Numbered from the stretch's first letter, positions 22,921 through 35,629 are shown. The stretch is 64,000 nt of DNA from Buxus sempervirens (GCA_947561395.2 OX387182.1:54459283-54523282), one strand, 5' to 3'. The notes: a model not told the origin generated them from the sequence alone. Translations and numbers: made by a program.

Positions 22921-25900
22921 TGGGTCCCATTTCATCCTTATCCACATGGCTAAAGTTTTGTTTATGTGGCTAAAGTAAAAGATATTCTTATAATTACCAT
23001 TATTCACATGAGATACACTAATGAAAATTTATAACTATGAATTCATGCTAAGATTAAAAATAAGATATTAGAACAAAGATAGGATAAGGCTTACATCAAT
23101 AAGAAGCTATTGCTATTTGTTTTAATAGAAAAAAACTACTATAAATTATTTAATAATGTATTATTATAAAAAAAAAAAGGGTCTTGTGCTTAGCACATGT
23201 AAAATAATTAGTTATAGCCTAGAAACCAAAAACCCTTCTGTGCTTAGCACATGTAAAATAATTAGTTATAGCCCAGAAACCAAAAATGTAATGCCCCGGA
23301 ACCGGGTTACGTAGAAAAAGCCGTAACTCGTTCCCAAAGGTTTACTTTTACACACAGGATCGCGATATCAGAGTGAAGGACAATATGAAAATAAACAATA
23401 AAAATAAAATCAGAGTCTACTATAATCACCAACTCACTTGAACCAAGCATATACCCGTCGGCATCGTCCTTTCCAAGAATTTGAAACCAAAACAAAACAA
23501 AACGGGGTGAAATACGAATATCTCAGCAAGCAGCACATGCATCCACAAATACATTGTATTTACTTGCTAAACACATAGACAATTAAAAATATATAATAAG
23601 GCGAATAATCACGGTTAATCCAATTAATTCGACAACAATACCAAACCACATAGTACGGTGGGACTCGTGAAATTTGACCACTTTGTAAGGTTAAGTTCTA
23701 TCTCCAAACAGTTCCAGTCTAAAATCCTCTGCCAAATCTGATGCCTCTGCCAAATCTGATATCTCTGCAATATTGGATACCTCTGCGAACTTGGATTCCA
23801 ATGTCTTCGCCTCTCGGTGGAATGCACAAGACCTCACCCTCTCCAGGGTGGAAATGGATATCAATCCAATCTGAGAACCACTGTCACACTGATGCCAATA
23901 ACTAGACCTCATCCCCTCTGGGGTGGAAACGGAGCTACTGCAACACTTCCCACATGGAATGTCTCTTTATATGGAGGAAACGCAATACTAGGGTAATTTG
24001 ATTTGCAACACTTCCCTCATGGAAAGCATCTCCATATAAAGGAAACACATGAAGGAAGCTAGACTTTAACCAAACAAATTAGACAGACTTCACTTACTAG
24101 CTAAATTATGGATCCATAATAGCTAAGCCCCAAATAGCTTAAAGGTAAACCAACAAGTGAAAATAAAGACTTCAATTCAAATCGAGAAATATTCCGATGT
24201 GCATAACAACATATAGTCAAATGCGATCAAACATAACATGGGCCACTCAAGACCATCCTACTCCTTCATGGAGTTTTTTGAATAAAATCTCTAGTACAAT
24301 TCTCAAGAATAAAAACACATGCATTTTTTATACCGAATTTCGATTAAACACGGAATGGAAAACAGCTCCTAGATTACCCATTTCAACAATTACCTCAAAT
24401 TAAGGAACATGGAATTTATTGCTTATTTATAATGCTTTTCCTGAAACAATCCTTTAGAACATCAACAATTCAGTAACAATGATATATTATTATTATCAAA
24501 TCTAACATTAACTATTATTTGATATTTTATGGTCAATACCTGAATATACATTTATGTATTTCAACATTTGCATTCATTTGGGTTAAGATGATACCCTTAT
24601 TCTCCAGAATTTATCCACATTATACTTGTTTAGTTTATCTTGATCATCCTTCTCAGATAAGCTAGTAATCACTTCTTTTTAAGTCTCATAATTTACTTGA
24701 GTGAGAAACCACAATTTTCCACCTTTTAACTAGCTAAAAGTTCGTACAAGAAAATACTAGGAAAGTATAATCAATTACTAGATTAGGTTATGACAAAGAT
24801 TCAACTAATTCAATGAGACTAGAATCAATTCAAGAGTTCTCCAATTAACTAATCCTCTTAGGGCATGAATTCAGATTTTTGATAGACTTTCACTAATCAA
24901 TTTCAATATTAATTTATCCCTATCCTTTATAGTAAAATTAATTGTCATAGATTACTAACTGCCTTTGAATCCCAAATGACTTTTGATTATCTCAGGTGAA
25001 TTGATACTATGATCTAGAACACAACAATCTGCTCTAATAGGCTCAATTTCATGTTACAGAATTTTTAACATGCTTTTGCTATTATTTAACTCCTAATATT
25101 TCCTTAATCAGAATTTATTAATAAATTTTCCTTAAGATACTACTCACCTTTGACTGCTGGTTATAGATAACTTATCCCAATTAAATAGGTATAACAACCT
25201 GGAACTAGTATTTTGCTCAATGAAATCCAACACAGGTTGCAGAAATTTATATCATGTATTTGCAACTATATCTCATAACACTTCTTTAATTCATATTGTA
25301 AACCTTAATCCTCCTTGGTTTCTCTATGGCACTTGATTGCTAATTGAAGTGGAATTAACTCAATGGAGTAGGTTTAGTAAGCTAGATCTACAATTACACT
25401 CAGAGGTAAAGTTAGCCGCAATTTGCATATTTTCAAGAGATGGCTAACCTGGTTATGCGTCGATTGTATTCATCGGTTAATTTCAATATTACATTTTTGC
25501 TGAAACTAAAACCCATCCAAATTACCCACTGGTGGGTTCCTCCATATTGATTTGATTTGCAGAATTTACTTAAGGGTCCCTACAACCCCTTACTAGTGTT
25601 TATTGAGGTTGTACAAAAAGGTTTAAAGGATCGAAACCTTAAATTTTTAACTCCCCAATAGCAGCTGCACATGGCTGTAGAAACTGTGCTGGGTGCCTAC
25701 CTCACTCAAGTAATCAATGGTTGGCGCCCCAGGCCCTCTTTACAAAAATTGAACCGAATTGTTTTAGAGTAACTAAAATGCATTCTTAATAGGATTAAAT
25801 CAGTTTAGAAAAATTCACTAATAACAATTCCAGGTTACTAGACTTACTTGCTAATACTAAACTCAATTTATTCCCATATTTAGTCAATCTCTAATCCATA

Positions 25901-26039
25901 TCATATACTAAATCTCCATAGAATTTTCTAACCGTAGCTGGGTGCTAATTAAACTTAATTCAACTCAATTAGATAGATACATCAGCTTAAATCTCATGTT
26001 ATGCTCAAAAGAGAAAACAGCCGCACATAGTATTAGGAT

Positions 26040-26093
26040 TGAGCTGGGTGCCAACCTCACTAGGTCAGCAGGGGTTGGCGCCAGTCAGCCCTC

Positions 26094-26156
<63 letters not shown>

Positions 26157-26207
26157 TTTTTCACTAGTGCTGACCTCAAGGAGGTCAGCAGTCCTAAGCG
26201 CCCAGCT
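26040..26207. repeat. Inverted repeat around a (TA)n tract
   Basis: gagctgggtgcc and aggtcagcag on the left are answered by the reverse complement of ggtcagcagtcc and gcgcccagctc on the right, with about 55 bases of TA between. Related gctgggtgcc...ggttggcgcc blocks occur near 25,690. Confidence 0.65.
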
Positions 26208-27137
26208 CATTTTTTCCTGATTCATGATTCCCAACTTGCTGAAATTTCCAGATTTCTTCGACTGATCTAATTTCACCATCTTAAAAGTCTTCTAACACCA
26301 TTCTTATTCGCTTTAGAAACCCTCCATAATCAATTGGTTTTAATCAAACAAGAGTGGAATCCTCTCATAGATTAAACGCTCAAGAAACTCAAAACTTGAA
26401 ATGAAGTTTCGCTCAACAGCATGCAGACAACAAACGAATAAATCTAAGCTAAAACTCGGTTAAACAGCGGTGCTACTTGCCTAAACTTTGATGATGATCC
26501 AATCTCCATTGAAGAACACTTGCTGATCTGAATTTTCAGCAACTAAAATTCCTCCGACGAATTGAAATTCTGCAAAGAATTTCCAGATTTCAGATTTTCA
26601 ATGTCTGATTCAATTCTCCTCTAAAATCTTAATGAATCTACACGAAATTAACCTAATCTAAGACTAAATTAACTCACTTGAATCTGATTTTAAATCTAGA
26701 CAGAAATTCTGATCTAATAGATCAGGCACACCTCCAATCGAACAGAGCTCCGTTTCGCTTCAATTCTTTAGATTGGACTCACTCTAACACACCTCCATTG
26801 ATCAGATTTTCAATCAATCTTCTGCTATTCTAATTTCTCCAGCAACCAAGGGACTTCTAACTCTCTCATTGACCAACTTTTCATGTGCTCAAAACTCTTC
26901 AGCTTCCTTCATGATTAGCTGTTGCGGAACTCCACCGAATGCCTACACCAACGCCCTATTAACACTTGATTCCCTAATTAGCCACCCAATCCAATACATC
27001 AGCACCCCTTAATTATAACAAATAAAATTTTTAAATAATACTTATTGACTGTTGAACTTATCACATAACCTTACTTTTAATTTACATAAATCCAGCTTTA
27101 TAAAATTTCCAAATTGCCCTAGCATTGCCTTCCACCC

Positions 27138-29176
27138 TGTCAGCACCCCATTTTTGCACTATAAAATTGCCCAATAAGCATATCTTAAACCGGCATATAT
27201 GTGGGCACGTAAATCGAGGTTTTTATAGTGGACCCATCTTTTTGAAATAATAAGCCCATAATAAAGAGAATTCTGAGCCAATTCTAATGCACCAAACCGT
27301 GCTCAAATCGGATGTCAAATGGCTAAGTTATGAATAAAATAAATAAAGGGTAGTTTGGGGATTTTTACAAAACCGAAATTGGATGCCACATGGCAGCCAC
27401 GTGTACGTCATGGTGGCTGCCATGTAACCAATGACAAATTAAAATTTTGTGGGGTTGTTTTAGTAAATAAGTAAGTTTCCTAATGGGGTTTCTTATGCAA
27501 ATAAATAACAAAGTTAATAAAAGTTTAAGATTAAAAAAATAATAATAATAAAAATAAACAAAGAGAAATGAGCTGGAAGAATTGGTCCAACTCATATTCT
27601 CTTGAGATATTGAAACAAAGCTTAAAAAATACATAAACCTAATAAAAATGTGGGACAAAATGGACTTTGATCAAACCTAATTGAATGAGGGTGTTTAAGA
27701 GAGGAAGAGGAAGGGTTAGTTGTTTAAGAGAGGAAGAGGAAGAGTTAAGGGTTTAAGAGAGGAAGAGGAAAGGTTTGGGGTTAAGAATTTGAAGGGGTGG
27801 GAATCCTCTATAAAAGGGCTTGAAGTTGAGAGCAAAAGAGGAGAAAAAAAGGAGAGAGTTCTTTAAAGCAAAGAAGGAAGAGGAAAAAAAGGTGGAAGAA
27901 GTTTGTGCAAGAAAAAGGGGGGAAACATCCGGAGTTGTGCTCACCAGTTTCCGGGAAATCGACTCCATACCAGGTTTTTATTTTATTTTATTTGTTGATT
28001 CTTTAATCAAGTATTTTTTTTTTTAGTATTGTTAAATTGTCAAAGTGAAAATAATACAAAGCATGTTATTGTTATGGCCGAATGTGTTATTTCATGTTAG
28101 TGTTGTTAAATAAAGCATGTCACGGTTATGACCACAAAAAAAATTTTCTGTTGAACGATTGTTTTTTGGAGTGGAAATTTGAGAATTTGATAAGCTATCA
28201 TGCCTAATTTGCTATTCTGAAAGTTCAAGGATTTATAAAAGAACTTATTGTATTTTATGTTTAGTCCTTCTTTAAAACCCTTTTTTAAGAACCCCTGGGT
28301 TTCATTTATTATTTCTTTATTTCTTTCATGTTATTTCTTTAATTCTTTTCTTAATTTCTTAATTATTTTTAGATAATATGCTTAATTAACATATTTAACT
28401 ATACTAACCAGATTTTTTTTATTCTTTTCTTAATTCTTAGATAATAGGCTTAACTACCATATTTAATTTTAATCATAGGCTTAAACATTTGTAACTTTTA
28501 TTAATTTCTTATAACACTTCTCATCTTATCCAAATCCTTAAAAAATGGAAAAATAAAGTGTAATCTTCAATGATTAAATATGATTGAATTTTTTTACACA
28601 TGCTTTGTGCAAATAAATTATCATAAAAAAATAAGAAAACAATAAAAAATGATTGGGATAATGGAGCATGTTAATTCCTCTAATCTCTTGTATATATGAG
28701 AAATATAAGATAAAAAAAATAAATAAAAAATAAAAAGAAAAAGAAAAAAAATATATTTTGAAGTAACCAAGTACATTGCTCCATGATAAAATGTTTGATT
28801 TAGATTTCTTTATTTTGGATTTTTTATATATGTATTATACATGATATAGTATAGCAACCTTCATTCCTCCAATATTTGTATACATGTGATCATAAAAAGA
28901 ATAAAAATATATATATATATATATATATAAAAGATAAAAAAAATAATTAAATAATAGTAAAACAACCCAAATATTATCCAACTAATTTAAGGAAACCCAT
29001 TTCGGTGGGGCAACCCAGGGTGTTCAAGGACTTCCCTGGGTTGTAATCAGGTCACTTATCCGGAATCACTGGTTCAGACCAAAAGTCAACAAGGTGTCTA
29101 CCTGTACCATTTCAGGTAGTGGCGATTCCATAAAACATATAACACGCTTTTTCAACGCGCCCGAGGTGCGCATACA
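27138..29176 (+). mobile_element. Putative nested solo LTR
   Basis: The start TGTCAGCACCCC with TTTTTGCAC resembles the start of the 18,398 LTR (TGTAGACACCCC...ATTGCACG), and the 3' part contains gtagtggcgattcc. The sequence caccc precedes it (27133-27137) and overlaps its right end (29175-29179), so the exact end is uncertain by two bases. It contains a TATA-like tctataaaag (about 27,810), followed by a purine-rich leader. Confidence 0.6.
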
Positions 29177-29361
29177 CCCTAAACAAATAAATTAAAATAT
29201 AATTAATGCTTCTTACCTTTATAATTTGAATTTCCGTCTGGATTCACCCGAGAATTCTGGTTTGACCATTAAATCTCCATTTCTGAACTTTCCATCAATT
29301 AAAGTAATTAATAATCCCAAAATCAAATTTTTATTTATTATTAAAATTTTGGGATTTTACA

Positions 29362-30450
29362 AAAGAACCCTACTAAACAACCCTTTAGGGTTTGAAAATC
29401 GTCTCCTACATTCTACTACAGCATATGATGCAATGTAAGCGATATTCTACCATGTGTAACATCTTGCTGCTATTTTTTTCATGTTAAACGATGTAAAACA
29501 TTTTTTCTTACTAAAAAAACACTAGTCATAAGATGCTACACGTGACAATATCTCACTCAAACTACAACTACATGAGGACAAAGCAGACGATGTCATCCCG
29601 CATTAGGGGGAATAAACTCTAGATGCATGAACCCACCCACGACGCTCGTGTATTAGATAAGTTAGGGTGCAACACCAGTAAGAGGTTTGAACCTAAGATA
29701 TCTAGGTTTAGAGTTCATCCGAATCTCCGTTGTTACTAGCGAGGCAACCCTAACGGGTTCAACATGTAAAAATCAACTCAAAATTAGGATGTACCATGCA
29801 CAAGTTTGGCTATTTAAACCAAGAATGGTTGAATTTCATGCTTTTAGAAATATATCTTTTGTATAAATTATATCTTTAATTAGGATATATCTTTAATATG
29901 ATATATCTTTAATTTACTTATATACAAATTCTAATTTGTATATAAGTAAGTATTAATATTTCAAGAGAAAATTTTAATTATTTTCATTTTATATAGAATT
30001 CTAACATAATCCATATTTTCAAAATTTTCTTTTTTCTTTATGATTATAGATCCCTAGAACATTTACTAAAAGCATGATATATAATTATTTATAACATACA
30101 AAAATCTTTCAATATTTTATAGTTGAATCTTAATAAATTATAAATTATATATTATTTATAATTTATACAAAAGATATATTTCTAAATGGTTAAGAATCCT
30201 AATCCCTTGTACCACTCACTTTTGAGAGAATAATAGAGCATAAATATGTCTCTTGCATATATTATTGCAAAGGTTTGAATATGTATTATAAGAAAAGCTA
30301 GGCAATTCAAAGAAAAGGAAAGCACTCTTTTACTTCCCTTTGCATTGTTTTACACCTAACAAGCATGGCAAGATATATAAGAATTTTTTTCCCTATGAAG
30401 GTTATTATAGGTAAAAAAAAATATGCAAAAATATTTTCCCTAGCTCGTCT
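29362..30450. other. Spacer with inverted Helitron-family segment
   Basis: 29,925-30,200 is the reverse complement of about 16,402-16,690. The short palindrome acttatatacaaattctaat/ttgtatataagt lies near 29,920-29,950. No gene seen. Confidence 0.6.
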
Positions 30451-30610
30451 GTAACACCCCAAACCCATAACTAGCAAGATATTGTCCGCTCTGGGCCCAC
30501 GGGCCCTCAAGGATTTGTTCTCAAGAATAACACAAGAAAACGTCCCAGGGGTCACCCATCCTAGCAGGGTGTAAAAAAAAAATATGCAAAAATATTTTCC
30601 CTAGCTCGTC
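30451..30610 (-). repeat. Duplicated LTR end plus flank
   Basis: 30451-30571 repeats the last ~120 bp of the Cassandra LTR. The flank aaatatgcaaaaatattttc...ctcgtc occurs at both 30412-30450 and 30572-30610. A local ~160-bp tandem duplication across the element boundary. Confidence 0.75.
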
Positions 30611-31195
30611 TGTAACACCCCAGACCCATAACCAGCAAGATATTGTCCACTTTGGGCCCACAGGCCCTCAAGGATTTGTTCTCAAAGATAACACGAGAAA
30701 ACTTCCCAGGGGTCACCCATCCTAGCAGTGCTCCCACCCGAGCACACTTAACTTTAGGGTTCCCAGGGGATTTAGTCCCGTGTTGCTCCTTAAAAGGCCT
30801 CTTGCTAATTTGGGGGTCGTAAAACTACTTATAGCATCCCTGAGCATTGTGGGATCCCAACCATATGTACATCCTCGCCTGGTAGCTCGCCCAGTGAGAT
30901 TACCCATTCACCTGCCCACTCAGGCAGCCAGGATGTCACATACTCCCCTCCATGGGACAACGCGTCCTCGCGTTGGATCGAACCCTCACACTTTCCGATC
31001 GGAGCAGTCTCTGATACCATTTGTAACGTCCTGAACCCATACCCAGCAAGATATTGTCCGCTCTGGGCCCAATGGGCCCTCACGGATTTGTTCTCAAGGG
31101 ATAACACGAGAAAACTTCCCAGTGGTCACCCATCCTAGCACTGCTCCCACCTGAGCACACTTAACTTGAGGGTTCCAAAGGGATTTAGTCCCATA
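30611..31195 (-). mobile_element. Cassandra-type TRIM, minus strand, 5' LTR truncated
   Basis: Minus-strand order: partial 5' LTR (31022-31195), PBS tggtatcagagac (about 31007-31019), a short internal segment without coding capacity, the purine tract atggaggggag, and a complete 3' LTR (30611-30940, 330 bp). The LTR starts TGTGACATCC and ends GGGGTGTTACA. It contains a 5S rRNA-like stretch with agttaagtgtgctcggg and ggatgggtgacc, the hallmark of Cassandra. The element has no genes and depends on other elements' enzymes. Confidence 0.88.
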
Positions 31196-31935
31196 TTAAT
31201 TGTTATTATTTATTTAGGTGATGAGATGGAAGGCCAAGATCAATAGTTTTCTTAAAATCCAATGGTGGATGATCCTTTGGAAAGGTTAGTATCATTCAAA
31301 ATTTTATTTGGATTACGATTGGCTGGTTTGAGTGTGTGGTGTGGGGTGGTGAAGCATGGGATCATTTATTTAAATAGGGTTAATTAGGGTGGAGCATGCG
31401 TTTGAGACTTGGTTTTGGAGTTTTGTTTGAGCAAGTGCGGCTGGAGAAAAGTAACAAAGAAGTGAGGAATGAAAGCTTTACTTGGGGGTTACTGTTCCAT
31501 TGCATGTAAGTAGTGACCCTTCTTGAAATCTGCATATGCTTGGTTTAATCGTTAAACAACAATGCTTTGGACTGTTTTGCAATGCACGTTTTTGGATTGA
31601 TTTTTCATATTCTAGAAACGTATTAATGATCTAGAGGGTTTGCTTATTGTTCTACCCATTAAATGCATGACCTTAATGTGATTCATGATGGAAATAACAA
31701 TGGAAAAGAAGCTGCTGGTATGGTTGTCGGCAGGAAATAATTTGAGTTTTATTTTGGAAGAAAGGCAACCAACAACGTGTGATGAGATTTCAGATTCAAG
31801 AAATTTTATGGAATCAGAAAAAGGTGGGTTCGTTCGGATGAAAGAGGGTGTACAAGTGAGCACATTACAGCTGAAAATGGGACTGTTAATGGGGAGATAC
31901 ATCCAGGAAAGAAAAACAAGAGAGTTACAGAAAAC

Positions 31936-31936
<1 letters not shown>

Positions 31937-31982
<46 letters not shown>
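31937..31982. repeat. (AG)n microsatellite
   Basis: About 45 bases of alternating A and G. Confidence 0.95.
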
Positions 31983-31984
<2 letters not shown>

Positions 31985-32440
31985 GAAGACAGAGTTGTTT
32001 GGAGGGAAGAAGTAAGAGAGGAATAAATTGATAGGGGCTATGTGGCAATCATGAGAGAATAAAATAAAAGAGGAGAATCGAATGAAGGAGACAAAGATGG
32101 AATTGGGGTTGGTTGTTTCCCACGGAAGAGAGAGAAAGAGAAGATGGGTACATTGTTGAGTCAAAGATTCATTGTTGTTGAAATGTTATTAAAATAAAAA
32201 CAAGGAAATTGGGTAGAGGACGAAAAGTGTAGAGAGACAAGGTAGGAAGCAGTCATGAAAGAAAAACAAAAAAATAGTTGCAAAAAAAAAGTGAGCTACT
32301 GTGAAGTGCAGAGTATATGTCGATTATGAACTTGTTTGGTTCTTTGAGATAAAAGAGAGAGAGACAAAGCAAGAATAAACTAAAAGAGAAAAAGAAATTG
32401 AATGAGGGAGACAAGTATGGTAGGTGGGGTTGATTTGCTT

Positions 32441-32632
32441 TCTATGGAAGAGAGGGAAGGAGAGGGGTCGTTGATGCAGGGGTGTTGTTATGTAAATTAG
32501 AAATTGGTTTAGGTTAGTTGTTATTTCAAAAACTTAAAGGAAGAGAGGGAAGGAGAGGGGTCGTTGATGCAGGGGTGCTGTTATGTAAATTAGAAATTGG
32601 TTTAGGTTAGTTGTTATTTCAAAAACTTAAAG
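32441..32632. repeat. ~95-bp tandem duplication
   Basis: Two near-identical copies beginning gaagagagggaaggagaggg and ending tatttcaaaaacttaaa. Confidence 0.85.
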
Positions 32633-34386
32633 TAAAAGGAGATCTTTAACTCCACATTCACCCTTGTTACTCTTGGAAATTACAGTTGCTGATTTGTAAT
32701 TAAGAGAAAGCTTACACCTATGTACCCCACCTGCATGATGTTTCTGTAAATAACTTTGCGGGTTGTTGACCTTATTATTAATTATTTGGAAAAAGGTTTA
32801 TTACAATGGAACTATTTACTTTTTGGTCATATGGCTTTACTACGACGCATATTTTTAATGAACAATTGAATCACCATTGATGTGAGATCCGTGAGTATTA
32901 AAAAGGTATTATTATTGGAATATTTGTATACTATATTAATAATAATTAAAAAAGTGTATCTGTTACAGTGAAACATATTGATATTGAATTGCAATATGAT
33001 AACACTTTAAATTCATATATTATCTATATGTGTGGTGCGTGGGACCGTGGGTTACTTAGGAAAGTGATGGTTTCGACTTACATAGACTTTTTATGATTGT
33101 TTTCTCACCCGTGTATCTTGGGTTAAATCAGGATCCTCTCCATGTAACTTGGATTGAGGATTTGGGTTTCCCATGTATCTTGGAATGAATTATTAGTTTT
33201 CTCCATGTATCTTGGAGTGGTGTTGATGCTATGGTTGGCACTATTAGAATGAATTGGTTATTTTGATTTTGGCTTTAGTGTCTAGCGGGCATAGCTATGT
33301 GTGGATCCATGCGTTAGCTAGGTAATGAAATGGGCTGGTCTTTGTTTTAGGTTAATCCCGTGTTCCATGTATGCGTACCACCATGTATCTTGGTGAGGTC
33401 TTCCTGTATCTGGTTGTGCTGCAGCGATCCGTACCACCGTGTATCTCGGTGAGGTCTTTCTTTATGTTTATCGTTGTAGTTTGATTGGGTTGTACTTGCC
33501 AACCCACTCTTGTATCGGGTTTGGGTGCTCCGCAATAAGTCGATGTCCGAAACCCAGAGTAGACCGGCTTCGCACATAAGTCGTGAGGTGGCAAAATTGG
33601 AATGGGTAGTCGACCTCTCAAAGAAGTCTAATTTCATGAGTCCTGTGAGATCACAATGTGAATTGTTGACTATGTTTGATATGAAAAAGGTTAGTGGATT
33701 TACACCGGATGTTGTTTTTATCTTTGTAACCTCATGAAAGGTTTTGATAAATTATATGGACTGCGTTTTATTGCATGCATGTTACTGCTTACTGGGATTT
33801 CGATCTCATCAAACATTTTCAAATGTTTTGTTTTCAGACTATCCAGGTGATAACGCTCCAAAAGGGATAGATCATACAAGGGTAGAGGATTTTGTTGAAG
33901 ACGACTCAGGCGATCATTACTGTTTGATGTAGGGTGTCTTTTTAGAAACTGCTTGATTTTATTGACTTGTTGCTTTATAGATCTTATTCCATTGTTAGTA
34001 GAATTGGTTGGTAGTTGACCTTGTTCCAGACTATTATTGAGGATTTTATTTAGTATTTGGATGTCATGATTCTACTTTTTGGCCAAGGTATTAATATATC
34101 ATTTTGGATTTGGCGTACTCTGATGTTTTTGATTCTAGTTTGGATTTAGTTGTTATTTTTGGGCTCACAAGGTTCACGTTTTGGGCTTGGATTTATTTTA
34201 TTAAGAATAAATTCGAGTTCGGGGCGTGGCACCTAAAGGTGGTATCAGAGCCATAATTAGGATCCTCAATCCTAGGTAGTTGAAAGCCTTAGGTTGGTTA
34301 TGGGATGTGTGATCGTTCGATAGAACCTTTAACTTTCATAGATGAGTGATTCCTAACTTGGATTCATCTCTTGTTTTGTAGTTGAA

Positions 34387-34939
34387 ATGGCTAGATGACG
34401 CAATTTGGAGGGTATCTATGCTAAGGCTCTAGCTGCTGAGGCCCCGGATATGGATGAGCAAATGGGGCAGGTTTGGAAAGCCTTGGGATCAGTGTCTACT
34501 CTTTTGAACAGAGAGGCTAAGGAGAGACAAAGGCAGAATCAGGATATTGGGGCACAACAGAGATTCCATAGGCAGCGATAGTCTTCTATTTCTAAGTTAG
34601 AGCAGTTTAGAAAGATGTCTCCACCCAGCTTCCAAGGTTTACCTGATCCTATGGAGGTTGAGAAGTGGTTGATGAGGATAAAGAAAATTTTTACTGATAT
34701 GAGATGCTCAGAGGATAGGAAAGTAGAGTTGGCTACTTTTCATGTTGGAGGGGGAAGCCAAGTTTTGGTGGCAGGGAGTCATTAAAGGAATCGGAAATGC
34801 GGGTCAGTTATCTTGGGAACAGTTCAGAGATAAATTTTATGAAAAGTTCTTCTTAGAGGAGGTGAGACTTCAGAACGAAGGGGAATTTATGTCTATTTCT
34901 CAGGGTAGCATGACCGTGGCGCAATACGAGACCTTTTAA
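34387..34939 (+). pseudogene. Gypsy gag fragment
   Basis: From ATG 34387, after the PBS, the frame reads RNLEGIYAKALAAE, QFRKMSPPSFQGLPDPMEVE, then (after one extra T near 34738) MLEGEAKFWWQGV and LSWEQFRDKFYEKFF. This is the retrotrans_gag domain that packages element RNA. It carries stops at codon 4 and after FHRQR and the frameshift. It stops abruptly at the Cassandra junction (34,940), so the rest of gag and all of pol are gone. Confidence 0.8.
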
Positions 34940-34940
34940 G

Positions 34941-35629
34941 GAGCTACCAGGCGAGGATGTGCATATGGTTGGGATCCTACAACACTTGGGGATGCTATAA
35001 GTAGTCTTCTGATCCTTTACTAAGCAAGAGGCATTTTAAGGAGCACCACGGGACTAAATCCCCTGGGAACTCTAAAGTTAAGCGTGCTCGAGTGAGAGCA
35101 CTGCTAGGATGGGTGACCACTGGGAAGTTTTCTCGTGTTATCCTTGAGAACAAATCTGTGAGGGCCCGTGGGCCCAGAGCGGACAATATATTGCTGGGTA
35201 TGGATCTGGGACGTTACAAATGGTATCAGAGACTGCCCTGACCGGAAAGTATGGGGGTTCGGCCCAACGCGAGGATGCGTTGTCCCATGGAGGGGAGTAT
35301 GTGACATTCTAGCTGTCTGAGTAGACGGGTGAATGGGTAATCTCACTGGGCGAGCTACCAGGCGAGGATGTGCATATGTTTGGGATCCTACAACACTCGG
35401 AGATGCTATAAGTAGTCTTGTGATCCTTTACTAAGCAAGAGGCCTTTTAAGGAGCAACACGGGACTAAATCCCCTGGAAACTCTAAAGTTAAGCGTGCTT
35501 GGGTGGGAGTACTGCTAGGATGGATGACCTCTGGGAAGTTTTCTCGTGTTATCCTTGAGAACAAATCTGTGAAGGCCCGTGGGCCCAGAGCGGACAATAT
35601 CTTGCTGGTTATGGGTCTGGGTTGTTACA
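34941..35629 (+). mobile_element. Cassandra-type TRIM, plus strand, 5' LTR truncated
   Basis: Partial 5' LTR (34941-35218, lacking about its first 50 bases), PBS tggtatcagagac (35221-35233), a short non-coding centre, the purine tract atggaggggag, and a full 3' LTR (35300-35629, 330 bp, TGTGACATTC to GGTTGTTACA). Both LTRs carry the 5S-like block. With the minus-strand copy at 30,611 it forms a mirror-image pair. Confidence 0.88.
35450..35556 (+). promoter_or_regulatory. 5S rRNA-like pol III promoter block in the Cassandra LTR
   Basis: Contains aagttaagcgtgcttggg (A-box-like) and aggatggatgacctctggg (C-box-like) in the spacing of plant 5S rRNA genes. Equivalent blocks lie at about 35041-35140 (plus) and at about 30684-30790 and 31098-31195 (minus). 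Confidence 0.8.

Larger units (their letters stand above)
15412..23266 (+). mobile_element. Helitron-like element with later LTR insertions
   Basis: The 5' end reads TCTATTACTATATATTAAAG after an A, typical of plant Helitrons. The 3' end has the short palindrome tgtgcttagcaca a few bases before ataattagt, followed by T. Helitrons end with a hairpin before CTRR between A and T; here the last motif is TTAGT, so the match is imperfect. The 3' end occurs twice (ending 23,212 and 23,266), with agaaaccaaaaa repeated after each. No Rep/helicase gene is visible, so it would be non-autonomous. Without the LTR insertion (16,749-22,701) it is about 1.9 kb. Confidence 0.5.
23287..29361 (-). mobile_element. 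Solo LTR (gypsy type), minus strand, with nested LTR
   Basis: On the minus strand it starts TGTAAAATCCC and ends GGGGCATTACA. Flanks are aaaaa (23282-23286) and aaaga (29362-29366), an imperfect 5-bp duplication. Without the nested LTR it is about 4.0 kb. No coding region is recognisable inside. Short motifs such as tctgccaaatctgat recur near 23,730. Confidence 0.65.
31196..34231 (+). mobile_element. Gypsy LTR, 5' end missing
   Basis: A long non-coding stretch ending GGGGCGTGGCA, nine bases before PBS tggtatcagagcc (34240-34252). Near the end, gcttactgggatttcgatctc and ttttgttttcag match the layout of the 16,749 solo LTR. The left side breaks directly against the truncated Cassandra. It contains (AG)n at 31937-31982, a ~95-bp tandem duplication at 32441-32632, and recurring tgtatcttgg motifs between 33,110 and 33,450. 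Confidence 0.6.

Noticed and set aside
22819..26279. Frames containing long Ile-Tyr runs
   Set aside because: These are (TA)n microsatellites, not membrane proteins.
27365..27968. Short minus-strand frames rich in Phe and Leu near 27.4-28.0 kb
   Set aside because: They lie in the purine-rich leader of an LTR and read T/C-rich complement; no protein family recognised.
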